In this document: in pieces, positions 16,960-24,369 of the stretch | Position numbering within the stretch: the stretch's first letter is position 1 | How the letters are laid out: each line of letters begins with the position of its first letter | Origin: Thermoplasmata archaeon | GTDB lineage: Archaea > Thermoplasmatota > Thermoplasmata > Lutacidiplasmatales > UBA184 | Assembly (NCBI GenBank): GCA_022750115.1 | Contig: JAKIWI010000006.1 | Location: 62,001 to 126,000 of the forward strand | DNA length: 64,000 bases | Reading direction: 5' to 3' | The notes under the pieces: model-generated | The model's input: the letters and a program-made list of their open reading frames with translations, nothing else | The model's database searches: none | Told to the model about the DNA's origin: nothing | Translations under genes and position numbers: made by a program

Positions 16960-17628
16960 GTGTCGGGGCCCGCGCCTCTTCTGCCGCGTTCGGGCGACAA
17001 ACGGTCAAGCCGGGGCGTCTGTCGGCCGAACTGGGGCGACCGATTGCACGCGACGACCGAGGGCCCGGTCGGGTCCGAGTGGCAGACGCTCTCGGACGAG
17101 ATCCGGTCTTGCACGCGATGCCCGCTCCATCGGACCCGGGCGCAGGCCGTCGTCTATCGGGGCGGTCCGAATCCAAGCGTGGTCTTTGTTGGAGAGGCCC
17201 CGGGGGCGGAGGAGGACCGGTTGGGTCGGCCGTTCGTGGGAAGGTCCGGGCGGCTCCTGGACGAAAGCGTGGCCGGCCTGGGGGTGCCGCCCGAGTCCGT
17301 CGGGATGATCAATGTGCTGAAGTGCCGTCCCCCCAAGAACGTCTTCGTCGAGCGGTCGGTCGCCGCCTGCCGGCCGTACCTCGACCGACAGCTCGCGCTC
17401 CTGGCTCCCGGCGTCGTCGTACCGCTCGGCGCCCACGCGCTCGGGACCCTCGACCCGTCGGCCCCGCGGATCACCGACGCGGCCGGCCGCCCGCGCACGG
17501 CCGGGCCCTGGAGATTGTTCCCGCTCCTGCACCCCGCCGCGGCGCTCCGATCGCGCCGGAATCTCGCGCGATGGCGCGACGACGTTGGGCGGCTCCGCGT
17601 GTTCCTCGACGCGCCCGCGAACGGCTAA
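16960..17628 (+). CDS. Type-4 uracil-DNA glycosylase (Fe-S)
   Basis: 222 aa from GTG 16960; TTG 17044 would give a 194-residue protein closer to family length, and the first 28 residues look unconserved, so the start is uncertain. The catalytic region is GEAPGAEEDRLGRPFVGRSG, and the fourth-motif HPAA occurs near the end (FPLLHPAAAL). Four Cys for a 4Fe-4S cluster are placed as in family 4: CTRC near the N-terminus, then C in LKCRPP and C in VAACRPY. It removes uracil formed by cytosine deamination. It is followed 25 nt later by DNA polymerase B, which in archaea stalls at template uracil, so the pairing makes functional sense. Confidence 0.9.
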   Translation: MSGPAPLLPRSGDKRSSRGVCRPNWGDRLHATTEGPVGSEWQTLSDEIRSCTRCPLHRTRAQAVVYRGGPNPSVVFVGEAPGAEEDRLGRPFVGRSGRLLDESVAGLGVPPESVGMINVLKCRPPKNVFVERSVAACRPYLDRQLALLAPGVVVPLGAHALGTLDPSAPRITDAAGRPRTAGPWRLFPLLHPAAALRSRRNLARWRDDVGRLRVFLDAPANG

Positions 17629-17653
17629 TACGCGCCGGACCGGTGGCGCCGCC

Positions 17654-20113
17654 GTGACGGCCTACGAGATGTTCCTTCTCGGGGGTTCGTACGTCCGGGA
17701 CGGGAACGACCCCGTCATCGAACTGTTCGGGCGACTGCGCACCGGTGAGGCCGCGGTCGCCCGCTACGAAGGGTTCCACCCGTACTTCGTCCTCGTGGAC
17801 CCGACCCCCGAGACTCTGCAGAAGCTCCGTTCGGATGCGCAGATCCTCGAGCTGAAGGAGGAGAAATCCTGGGTCGCCGGCTCCGACCGGCGGACCGTCC
17901 GGGTCCTGCTCCACTCGCCGTGGCTCGTCCCGGAGTACCGGGAACGCTACCGAAAGCCGAACGAGGAGACGAGCGTCCTCGCGAGCGACATCCCGTTCGT
18001 CCATCGGTTCCTCTACGACAAGCAGTTGGGCCTCACGATCGCCTTCGATGCGGAGCCGGTCGCCGCGGAGGTCCGCGCGCTCTACACCGTCCCAACGGTG
18101 TTGCGGGTCGTGCCCGGAGCGGCGGGCGCGCCGGACATCCGCTCCGCCGAGCCGTTCCGCCCGGCCCTCACGACCCTCTCGTTCGATATCGAGAATTCGA
18201 TCCGCGACCGGACGATCTTCACGATTTGTTGCGTCGTCCGGCGCGCGGACGGCACGCGCGGGGCCTACCGGTTCGGCGGACCCGACGAGCGGGCCATCCT
18301 GGAGGATTTCGTGCGCGTCATCCGCGAGGAGGACCCCGACGTCATCACCGGCTACAACATCGGCGGCTACGACCTCCCACTCCTGGTCGAGCGGACCGCG
18401 GCCGTCGGACGGACGCGGCTCGCGCTCGGGAGGGACCGCTCCGAGCCCCGCGACGCGGGCGGACGCCTTTGGAAGTCGCCGGGCCGGGTGTTCGCGGACG
18501 CCTGGTGGTCCGCCCGCCGAGAGCTCCGCCCGAAGCAGGAGTCGCTCGAGTTCGTGAGCCGCCTCCTGCTGGGCGACAAGAAGCTCGACGTCGACCGGCG
18601 GAACATCGACGCCGAGTGGAAGGCCGACCCGGCGAAGGTGATGGAGTACTGCGAGCACGACGCCGACCTCGCACTGCGGATCCTCGAGAAGCTGCGCGCG
18701 ATCGACAAGGCGGCGGATTTGGCGACCGTCGCCCACCTCCCGTTGGAAGAGGGCCTGAACGGACGCACGTCGCTGTTCATCGACGCGATCCTGATCCCCA
18801 GGGCCGACCGCCGGGGGATCGGGGTCCCGCCGACGCGCCGGATGGGCCGCGACAACCCGATCGAGGGCGGATACGTCCACGGCATCCGGCCCGGGATCTA
18901 TCCGTGGGTCGTCGTCCTCGACTTCAAGTCGATGTACCCGTCGATCATCATCGACCGCAACATCTGCTTCACCACGCTCGACCCCCAAGGCGCTACGGTG
19001 AGCCCCTCGGGCGCGCGCTTCGTCCCGCCCGAAGTGCGCGTCGGCATCGTCCCGGAGATCCTCCGCGAGCTGCTCGCCGACCGCGACCGGTTCCGTCGGT
19101 CGATGACCGAGGCGACGACGCCCGAGGCCCGGCTCTACTACGACGGTCTGCAGAACGCGGTCAAGATCCTGATGAACTCGTTCTACGGCGTCCTCGCCTC
19201 GAGCTTCTACCGGTTCACGGACAAAGAGATCGGCGCCGCGATCACCTCGTTCGCCCGGGAGGAGATCACCTCGATCATCCGCGCCCTCGAGGTCGAAGGG
19301 CACGAGGTGGTGTACTCCGACACGGACTCGGTCTTCGTCCGCGCCCCCACCCCAGGCGTCGAGGCCGCGCGCGAGTTCGGCGAGGGGATCTCGAAGCGGT
19401 TCACGCGGGCCGGCGTCACCTTCGAGTTCCAGTCGGTCTACCAGTCGTTCTTCTCGCACGGCGCGAAGAAGCGCTACGTCGGCCGCACCGTCTGGCCGAA
19501 GGACGAGCTCGTCATCCGGGGCTACGAGTCCCGCCGCAGCGACGCGTTCGATTTCCAGTCGGAGGCGCTGCTCGAGGTGTTCGACCTGGTGCTGGCCGGC
19601 AACACGGACGGAGCGGTCGCGCGGGCCCGCGAGCTCGTCCAGCAATGCCGGCACGGCGACGTTCCCGCCGAACGGCTGGTGATCGCTCGCTCGGTGCGTG
19701 AGGAGTCGGAGTACAACGAGGGCACGCGCGACGCCCTCCCGTTCCTCCGCGTGTTCCGCCAGTTGAAGGAGGAAGGCTACGACGTCATCCCGGGGATGAA
19801 AGTCGCCTGGATCGTCACGGACGCGTCGAAGAGCCCGCAGGAGATCGAGCCCTGGCGGGAGGGGCGGCCGATGCTGAAGACCCCGGACTACAGCTACTAT
19901 GCCGACCGGGTCGCCCAGACCTTAGCGAGGGTGACGGAAGTGTTCGACTGGGACGCGGCCGCTCTCCTTCGCGGGAGCCACCAGCGGCGCCTGCTCGAAG
20001 CCGCTCCTCGACCGCCACCGGGCCCCGACGCGGCCACGCTCGACACTCCCGTGGGGGACGCGGCGAAAGGTCCCAAACGCCGCCGGCCGACCTCGCTCGC
20101 CGAGTTCGGATAG
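17654..20113 (+). CDS. polB: Family B DNA polymerase
   Basis: 819 aa replicative/repair DNA polymerase with proofreading. The start is a GTG (TAYEMFLLGGSYV follows); longer in-frame openings overlap the glycosylase gene. Exonuclease motifs: FDIEN (Exo I), GYNIGGYDLP (Exo II) and YCEHDADLA (Exo III). Polymerase motifs: DFKSMYPSIII (A), KILMNSFYG (B) and YSDTDSV (C), all with catalytic residues present. The C-terminus ends in a basic segment (KGPKRRRPTSLAEFG) after the thumb, possibly a clamp-binding tail. No intein is present. It lies just behind a uracil-DNA glycosylase gene and probably in the same transcript. Confidence 0.96.
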   Translation: MTAYEMFLLGGSYVRDGNDPVIELFGRLRTGEAAVARYEGFHPYFVLVDPTPETLQKLRSDAQILELKEEKSWVAGSDRRTVRVLLHSPWLVPEYRERYRKPNEETSVLASDIPFVHRFLYDKQLGLTIAFDAEPVAAEVRALYTVPTVLRVVPGAAGAPDIRSAEPFRPALTTLSFDIENSIRDRTIFTICCVVRRADGTRGAYRFGGPDERAILEDFVRVIREEDPDVITGYNIGGYDLPLLVERTAAVGRTRLALGRDRSEPRDAGGRLWKSPGRVFADAWWSARRELRPKQESLEFVSRLLLGDKKLDVDRRNIDAEWKADPAKVMEYCEHDADLALRILEKLRAIDKAADLATVAHLPLEEGLNGRTSLFIDAILIPRADRRGIGVPPTRRMGRDNPIEGGYVHGIRPGIYPWVVVLDFKSMYPSIIIDRNICFTTLDPQGATVSPSGARFVPPEVRVGIVPEILRELLADRDRFRRSMTEATTPEARLYYDGLQNAVKILMNSFYGVLASSFYRFTDKEIGAAITSFAREEITSIIRALEVEGHEVVYSDTDSVFVRAPTPGVEAAREFGEGISKRFTRAGVTFEFQSVYQSFFSHGAKKRYVGRTVWPKDELVIRGYESRRSDAFDFQSEALLEVFDLVLAGNTDGAVARARELVQQCRHGDVPAERLVIARSVREESEYNEGTRDALPFLRVFRQLKEEGYDVIPGMKVAWIVTDASKSPQEIEPWREGRPMLKTPDYSYYADRVAQTLARVTEVFDWDAAALLRGSHQRRLLEAAPRPPPGPDAATLDTPVGDAAKGPKRRRPTSLAEFG

Positions 20114-20119
20114 CCGCCG

Positions 20120-21070
20120 CTACTCCTCGGGATTCGTCGCGGCGGCGTACTGCCGCGTCCAGGGCGGGTGCGATCCTTGGAGCGCCACGATCGCTCCCAG
20201 CACGGCGAGGGGGACCCCAACGATGCCGAGCCAGGGCGGGATCTGGCCGAACAGCGCGACCGAGAGCAGCAGTGTGAACACGGGGATCGACGCCATGAGC
20301 ACCGCGGGCAGCACGAGTCCCGCCTCCTCGATCGCCCGGAAGTACATCGCGGGGGCGATGAAGAAACTCGTCGTCCCGAGCACGACCAGCAGGACGAGGC
20401 TGCGGCCCGAGTCGATGGCGAGACCGCCGAACCCTCCCGGCAGCAGCGGGGAGAGGAGAACCGACCCGAGCGCCGCGAAGACGGTCGCGTGGGCGACCAC
20501 GGCGGCGGTCGGAGTCCGCCGGTTCTCCTGCGCGGCCGAAAGGAAGTAGATCGCGACGACGAACGGGACGAGGGCGGCCACGAGCGCCGCGGCGGCCGTC
20601 AGCGGGCGCACGGCCCCCCCGGCCACGATCGTGAGTCCGGCTCCCACCGAGGCGAGGACCACGCCTCCGACGAACAAGGGGTCGCGAGCCTGCTCGCGTC
20701 CTTCCCGGAGGACCGTCATCACCAGGATCGGGGTCAGCACGACGTCGCCGATCAGCGACAGGAGCGAGGTGTCGACCGGTCCGGCGAGGAACGTCTCCGC
20801 GAGGACCGACAGCTGCATGAGGACCAGGAGGAGCACGCGGGCCCACGCCGTGGCCGAGCGGGAGAGCCGGACCAGGTGTCGGCCATGCGTTGCGACGAAC
20901 GTCCAGGTGAGGTAGGCGATCCCGCCAAACACGAACGGCCAGACGATCAGACCGGACGGCGCGACGTACGGGGCGAGGGCGAGCACGAACGAATAGTAGG
21001 CCGCCCAGAGGAACGCCGCCGCGAGCGCGAGGGACGCGGCGAACAGGCGCCGCCGCAGGTCGGGCTCCAC
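20120..21070 (-). CDS. EamA/DMT-family transporter
   Basis: 316 aa with about ten hydrophobic helices arranged as two EamA-like halves (the second begins near residue 165). Typical features are a first helix LAAAFLWAAYYSFVLAL and the repeat-half end VPLAVLGAIVAL. Members export metabolites or act as drug/metabolite carriers; the substrate cannot be inferred. A TATA-like CGATAACGG sits about 22-28 nt before its ATG. It converges with polB with only six bases between stops. Confidence 0.8.
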   Translation of the reverse strand: MEPDLRRRLFAASLALAAAFLWAAYYSFVLALAPYVAPSGLIVWPFVFGGIAYLTWTFVATHGRHLVRLSRSATAWARVLLLVLMQLSVLAETFLAGPVDTSLLSLIGDVVLTPILVMTVLREGREQARDPLFVGGVVLASVGAGLTIVAGGAVRPLTAAAALVAALVPFVVAIYFLSAAQENRRTPTAAVVAHATVFAALGSVLLSPLLPGGFGGLAIDSGRSLVLLVVLGTTSFFIAPAMYFRAIEEAGLVLPAVLMASIPVFTLLLSVALFGQIPPWLGIVGVPLAVLGAIVALQGSHPPWTRQYAAATNPEE

Positions 21071-21122
21071 GCCCGGTCATCCGAGGGTTCGTCGATAACG
21101 GTTCGCCCGGTCGGTTCGCCGC

Positions 21123-22172
21123 TCAGCCGTATCCGGTGTATTCGAGGGCGAGGTGGGGGAGAGCCACACCGCGACCACGGGCGACGCGGCCGATCGTCCG
21201 AGCGTCCCGGACGCCCGCCTTCTGGAGCGCTCGAAGGGAGGCGGGGACCGCTCGCGCCGAGACGACCGCAACGAAACCGATTCCCAGGTTGAAGGTCTGG
21301 TAAAGCTCGGGGAGCTCGATCTCACCGAGCTCCTGGGCCCACTGGAAGATCCCCGCCGGACGGGGCCATCCGTCGAGCTCGAATCGGACATCGGGATTGA
21401 GCCGAACGAGATTGCGAACTCCTCCGCCCGAGATGTGCGCGAGGCCGTGAGTCGTCGCGAGATCCGCGAGCGCCTCGGAGGCGTCGACGTAGATCCGGCC
21501 CGGAGTAAGGAGCTCGGCGCCGAGCGCGGTCCGGCTCCCGCGGCGCGGGCGGCGGAGGTCGACGCGCTTCTCGCGAAGGAGACGGCGGAGAAGGGTGAAG
21601 CCGTTCGCGTGGAAACCCCGTGACGGAATCCCGATGACGTGGTCCCCGGGTCGGACCCGGGCGCCCGTCACGGGGCGGCGGCCACGGGGGAAGAACCCCA
21701 CCGCCGTCCCACCGAGGTCGACGGCCCTCACGATCTCCGGAACGACGGCCGTCTCGCCGCCCGCCAGAGCCACCCGGCCCTTTCGGAGACCCCGCTGGAT
21801 GCCGCGCCCGATCGCGGAGAAGCTCTCCGGGTCGGGGGTGACGCAGAGGATGAAGTCCACGAGGACCGACGGCCGAGCGCCAACCGCCGCGAGGTCGTTC
21901 ACATTGACTTGAACGAGGTCCTCGCCGACCCCTTCCCAGCTCGCAAGCTCCTCCGCGAGGAGCGTCTTCGTCCCGACGGTATCCGTCGTCACGGCGATGG
22001 TTTCGCGCCCGATGCGAACGAGCCCCGCGTAGTGTCCCGGCAAGTCGAGCAGTCGGCCGTGCGAGGCCGGCGGCCGGTGCCCGGTCTCCTTCAGCAGAGC
22101 GGCAAGCGCCCCCGACACCGCGGAGCGGTCGACGCCCGCTCGGGAGTAGGTCCAGCGCCTCGGCTCCGCCAT
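21123..22172 (-). CDS. purM: Phosphoribosylformylglycinamidine cyclo-ligase (AIR synthetase)
   Basis: 349 aa enzyme closing the imidazole ring in purine synthesis. Family motifs in order: SRAGVDRSAV near the start, TVGTKTLLAEEL (about 65), VNVNDLAAVGARP (about 92), AGGETAVVPEI (about 136), IGIPSRGFHANGFTLLRRLL (about 185) and AHISGGGVRNL. Stand-alone gene; a TATA-like element TCTATGAG lies about 30 nt upstream of its ATG. It is divergent from the pyrimidine gene pyrC. Confidence 0.95.
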   Translation of the reverse strand: MAEPRRWTYSRAGVDRSAVSGALAALLKETGHRPPASHGRLLDLPGHYAGLVRIGRETIAVTTDTVGTKTLLAEELASWEGVGEDLVQVNVNDLAAVGARPSVLVDFILCVTPDPESFSAIGRGIQRGLRKGRVALAGGETAVVPEIVRAVDLGGTAVGFFPRGRRPVTGARVRPGDHVIGIPSRGFHANGFTLLRRLLREKRVDLRRPRRGSRTALGAELLTPGRIYVDASEALADLATTHGLAHISGGGVRNLVRLNPDVRFELDGWPRPAGIFQWAQELGEIELPELYQTFNLGIGFVAVVSARAVPASLRALQKAGVRDARTIGRVARGRGVALPHLALEYTGYG

Positions 22173-22197
22173 CCGACGCGGGCGAATCGGAGAGGCG

Positions 22198-22206
22198 TCT
22201 ATGAGC
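22198..22206 (-). promoter_or_regulatory. TATA-like element of purM
   Basis: CTCATAGAC on the minus strand, centred about 30 nt before the purM ATG. Confidence 0.35.
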
Positions 22207-22230
22207 GTTCGCCCACGGCGCGCGGCGAGG

Positions 22231-22238
22231 CTTAATCC
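22231..22238 (+). promoter_or_regulatory. TATA box of pyrC
   Basis: CTTAATCC centred about 25 nt before the pyrC ATG; predicts a leaderless mRNA. Confidence 0.45.
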
Positions 22239-22258
22239 CAGTCGCCCTCCAGAGGACG

Positions 22259-23617
22259 ATGTCGGTCCGACGGGGCATCGGAGCGCTTGGGGGCGCGTCG
22301 GTCGCTGCGGTGTCGTACGACCGGGTCGTGACGGGTCGCGCCTGGGTCGGCGGGCGGCTGATTCCGGTTGAGGTCGGAATCGACGACGACGGACGGATCG
22401 GGCGCGTCGGTCGCTCCGTCCGCTCCAGCGGCACCCGCCTCGACCTGGGAGACGCCGTCCTGCTCCCCAGCGCCACCGACCTGCATGCCCACTTTCGCGA
22501 CCCGGGCGGTCCCGACCCGGCCGAGTCGTTCGCCACCGGGACCGAAGGCGCCGCCCTCGGCGGGATTGGGACCGTGGTCGACATGCCCAACACGCAGCCG
22601 GCCGTCACCGACCGGGAGCGATGGCTCTCGAAAGCCGCGCTCGCCCGTCGCCGAATCGCCATCGACGTCGTGCTGTATGGCCAGGCGGATTCCGGGCCGG
22701 GGATTCGGTCGCTGGCCCCGGTCGCGGGCGGACTGAAACTCTACCTGAGCCCGACGACCGACGCCGTGGAGACCGTCTCGGAGGCTGACCTCCCGCAGCT
22801 CCTGAGCGCGAGCGCGGCGTCCGGGCTCCCTCTCTCGGTACATGCCGAGTGGCCCGATGCCTTCGTGACCCCGCAGGAGCCGCCGGATTCTTCCGAAGCG
22901 TGGAACCGAACTCGGCCTCCCGAATCAGAAACCGAGGCCGTTCGGAGGCTCCTCGGCGCTCCGCTGGACCTCCGCCTCCACATCGCCCACGCCACGCTCG
23001 CATCGACGGTCGACGCCGTCGCTCGGGCTCACCTCTCGTGCGAGGCGACGCCGCACCACCTCCTTCTCGGCGCCCGTCCGCACGACGACGCGTTTCGGAA
23101 GACGAATCCTCCGCTCCGACGGGAAGCCGACCGGGCGGCGCTGTGGGACAAATTCACTGCGGGAGCGATCCCGATCCTCGCGAGCGACCACGCCCCGCAC
23201 CACCGGGAGGAGAAGTCCCGCCCATTCCCGCTCGCTCCCAGCGGGGTTCCCGGTGTGGAGACCATGCTGCCCCTCTTCCTCGAGCTGGTCCGCGACGGAC
23301 GGGTGACGCTCCCCGTCCTAATGGCCGCGGCGATGGACCGCCCCGCCCGCTGGCTCGGGCTCCCCACGGGGCGCCTGATTCCGGGGCACCGCGCGAACTT
23401 CCTCGCGGTCGATTTCCGGCGTCGGGGAACGGTGGAGGCTCGGCGGCTCCGCTCGCCGGCGGGTTGGTCCCCGTTCGAGGGGTGGAGGGCAATCTTCCCC
23501 ACCTGGCACTTCCGCGACGGTTCCCCGATCGTCCGGAACGGTGAGTTCGTCGGCGGCCCGGTCGGTCGGATCGTCCGACCGGAGTACGCGCGCGGGCGCT
23601 CCGCAGCGGTCGGGTAG
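22259..23617 (+). CDS. pyrC: Dihydroorotase
   Basis: 452 aa amidohydrolase of pyrimidine synthesis. Metal-site motifs: DLHAHFRDPG (about residues 75-84), carbamylated-Lys segment GGLKLYLSPT (about 160), HAEWPDA, IAHATL and the catalytic Asp in ASDHAPHH (about 310). The short-chain N-terminal beta domain is complete (GRAWVGGRLIPVEVGI). The first about 20 residues before YDRVVTG are extra and the translation start could be a little later, but the TATA spacing fits ATG 22259. Confidence 0.93.
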   Translation: MSVRRGIGALGGASVAAVSYDRVVTGRAWVGGRLIPVEVGIDDDGRIGRVGRSVRSSGTRLDLGDAVLLPSATDLHAHFRDPGGPDPAESFATGTEGAALGGIGTVVDMPNTQPAVTDRERWLSKAALARRRIAIDVVLYGQADSGPGIRSLAPVAGGLKLYLSPTTDAVETVSEADLPQLLSASAASGLPLSVHAEWPDAFVTPQEPPDSSEAWNRTRPPESETEAVRRLLGAPLDLRLHIAHATLASTVDAVARAHLSCEATPHHLLLGARPHDDAFRKTNPPLRREADRAALWDKFTAGAIPILASDHAPHHREEKSRPFPLAPSGVPGVETMLPLFLELVRDGRVTLPVLMAAAMDRPARWLGLPTGRLIPGHRANFLAVDFRRRGTVEARRLRSPAGWSPFEGWRAIFPTWHFRDGSPIVRNGEFVGGPVGRIVRPEYARGRSAAVG

Positions 23618-23635
23618 CTCGGTCTCGCGAAACGG

Positions 23636-23642
23636 CTTTATC
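23636..23642 (+). promoter_or_regulatory. TATA box of the ABC exporter operon
   Basis: CTTTATC about 35 nt before the ATP-binding protein gene; predicted start site near 23665. Confidence 0.45.
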
Positions 23643-23673
23643 GAGGGGCGCGCCCCGCTCGACAGGGACGCCG

Positions 23674-24354
23674 ATGGGGACGGAACTGGTCGTCGAGGGT
23701 CGCGACGTGTGGAAGACCTACGGAACCGGGGAGACGGCCGTCACGGCGCTCCATGGCGTCAACGTCGAGATCCGCCGGGGCGAGATCGTCGCGATCATGG
23801 GTCCGTCCGGCTGCGGGAAGACGACGCTCCTGAACTGCTTCTCCGGGCTCGACGACATCACCAAGGGCCAGGTCACGCTCGAAGGGGTCGACATCCACGC
23901 GATGGACGACCGCAAGCGGAGCGCCTACCGAGCGAAGCGCACCGGCTTCGTGTTCCAGTCGTACAACCTGTTACCGATCCTCTCCGCGGTCGAGAACGTC
24001 GAGATGCCGCTCCTGATCGCCGGGGTCGCTCCGAAGGAAGCGCGCGAGCGGGCCCGCAAGACCCTCGAGGACCTCGGCCTCGGCGACCGCCTCAACCACC
24101 GCCCCTCGGAGCTCTCGGGCGGCCAACAGCAGCGCACCTCCCTCGCGCGCGCCCTCGTCGGCCGCCCCGCGATCGTCTGGGCCGACGAGCCGACGGGGAA
24201 CCTCGACGACGAAGGGTCGCGGCAGGTCACGGGCCTGCTCCGGCAGCTCAACAAGGAGTACGACCAGACCATCGTGGTCGTCACCCACGACGCCGAGGTG
24301 GCGGCCGGCTGCGACCGCACGCTCCGGATGCGCGACGGCCACTTCGTCGAATAG
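23674..24354 (+). CDS. ABC transporter ATP-binding protein, LolD/MacB type
   Basis: 226 aa ATPase with Walker A GPSGCGKTT (about residues 46-54), Q-loop FQSYNLLP, signature LSGGQQQR (about 148), Walker B AIVWADEPTGNLDD and H-loop VVTHDAEVA. The LSGGQQQR plus ADEPTGNLD forms are characteristic of the MacB/LolD/FtsE group, which drive mechanotransmission rather than solute uptake. It is followed 15 nt later by a FtsX-type permease, with which it should form a 2:2 complex. Confidence 0.95.
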   Translation: MGTELVVEGRDVWKTYGTGETAVTALHGVNVEIRRGEIVAIMGPSGCGKTTLLNCFSGLDDITKGQVTLEGVDIHAMDDRKRSAYRAKRTGFVFQSYNLLPILSAVENVEMPLLIAGVAPKEARERARKTLEDLGLGDRLNHRPSELSGGQQQRTSLARALVGRPAIVWADEPTGNLDDEGSRQVTGLLRQLNKEYDQTIVVVTHDAEVAAGCDRTLRMRDGHFVE

Positions 24355-24369
24355 CGACACGGAGGACCC

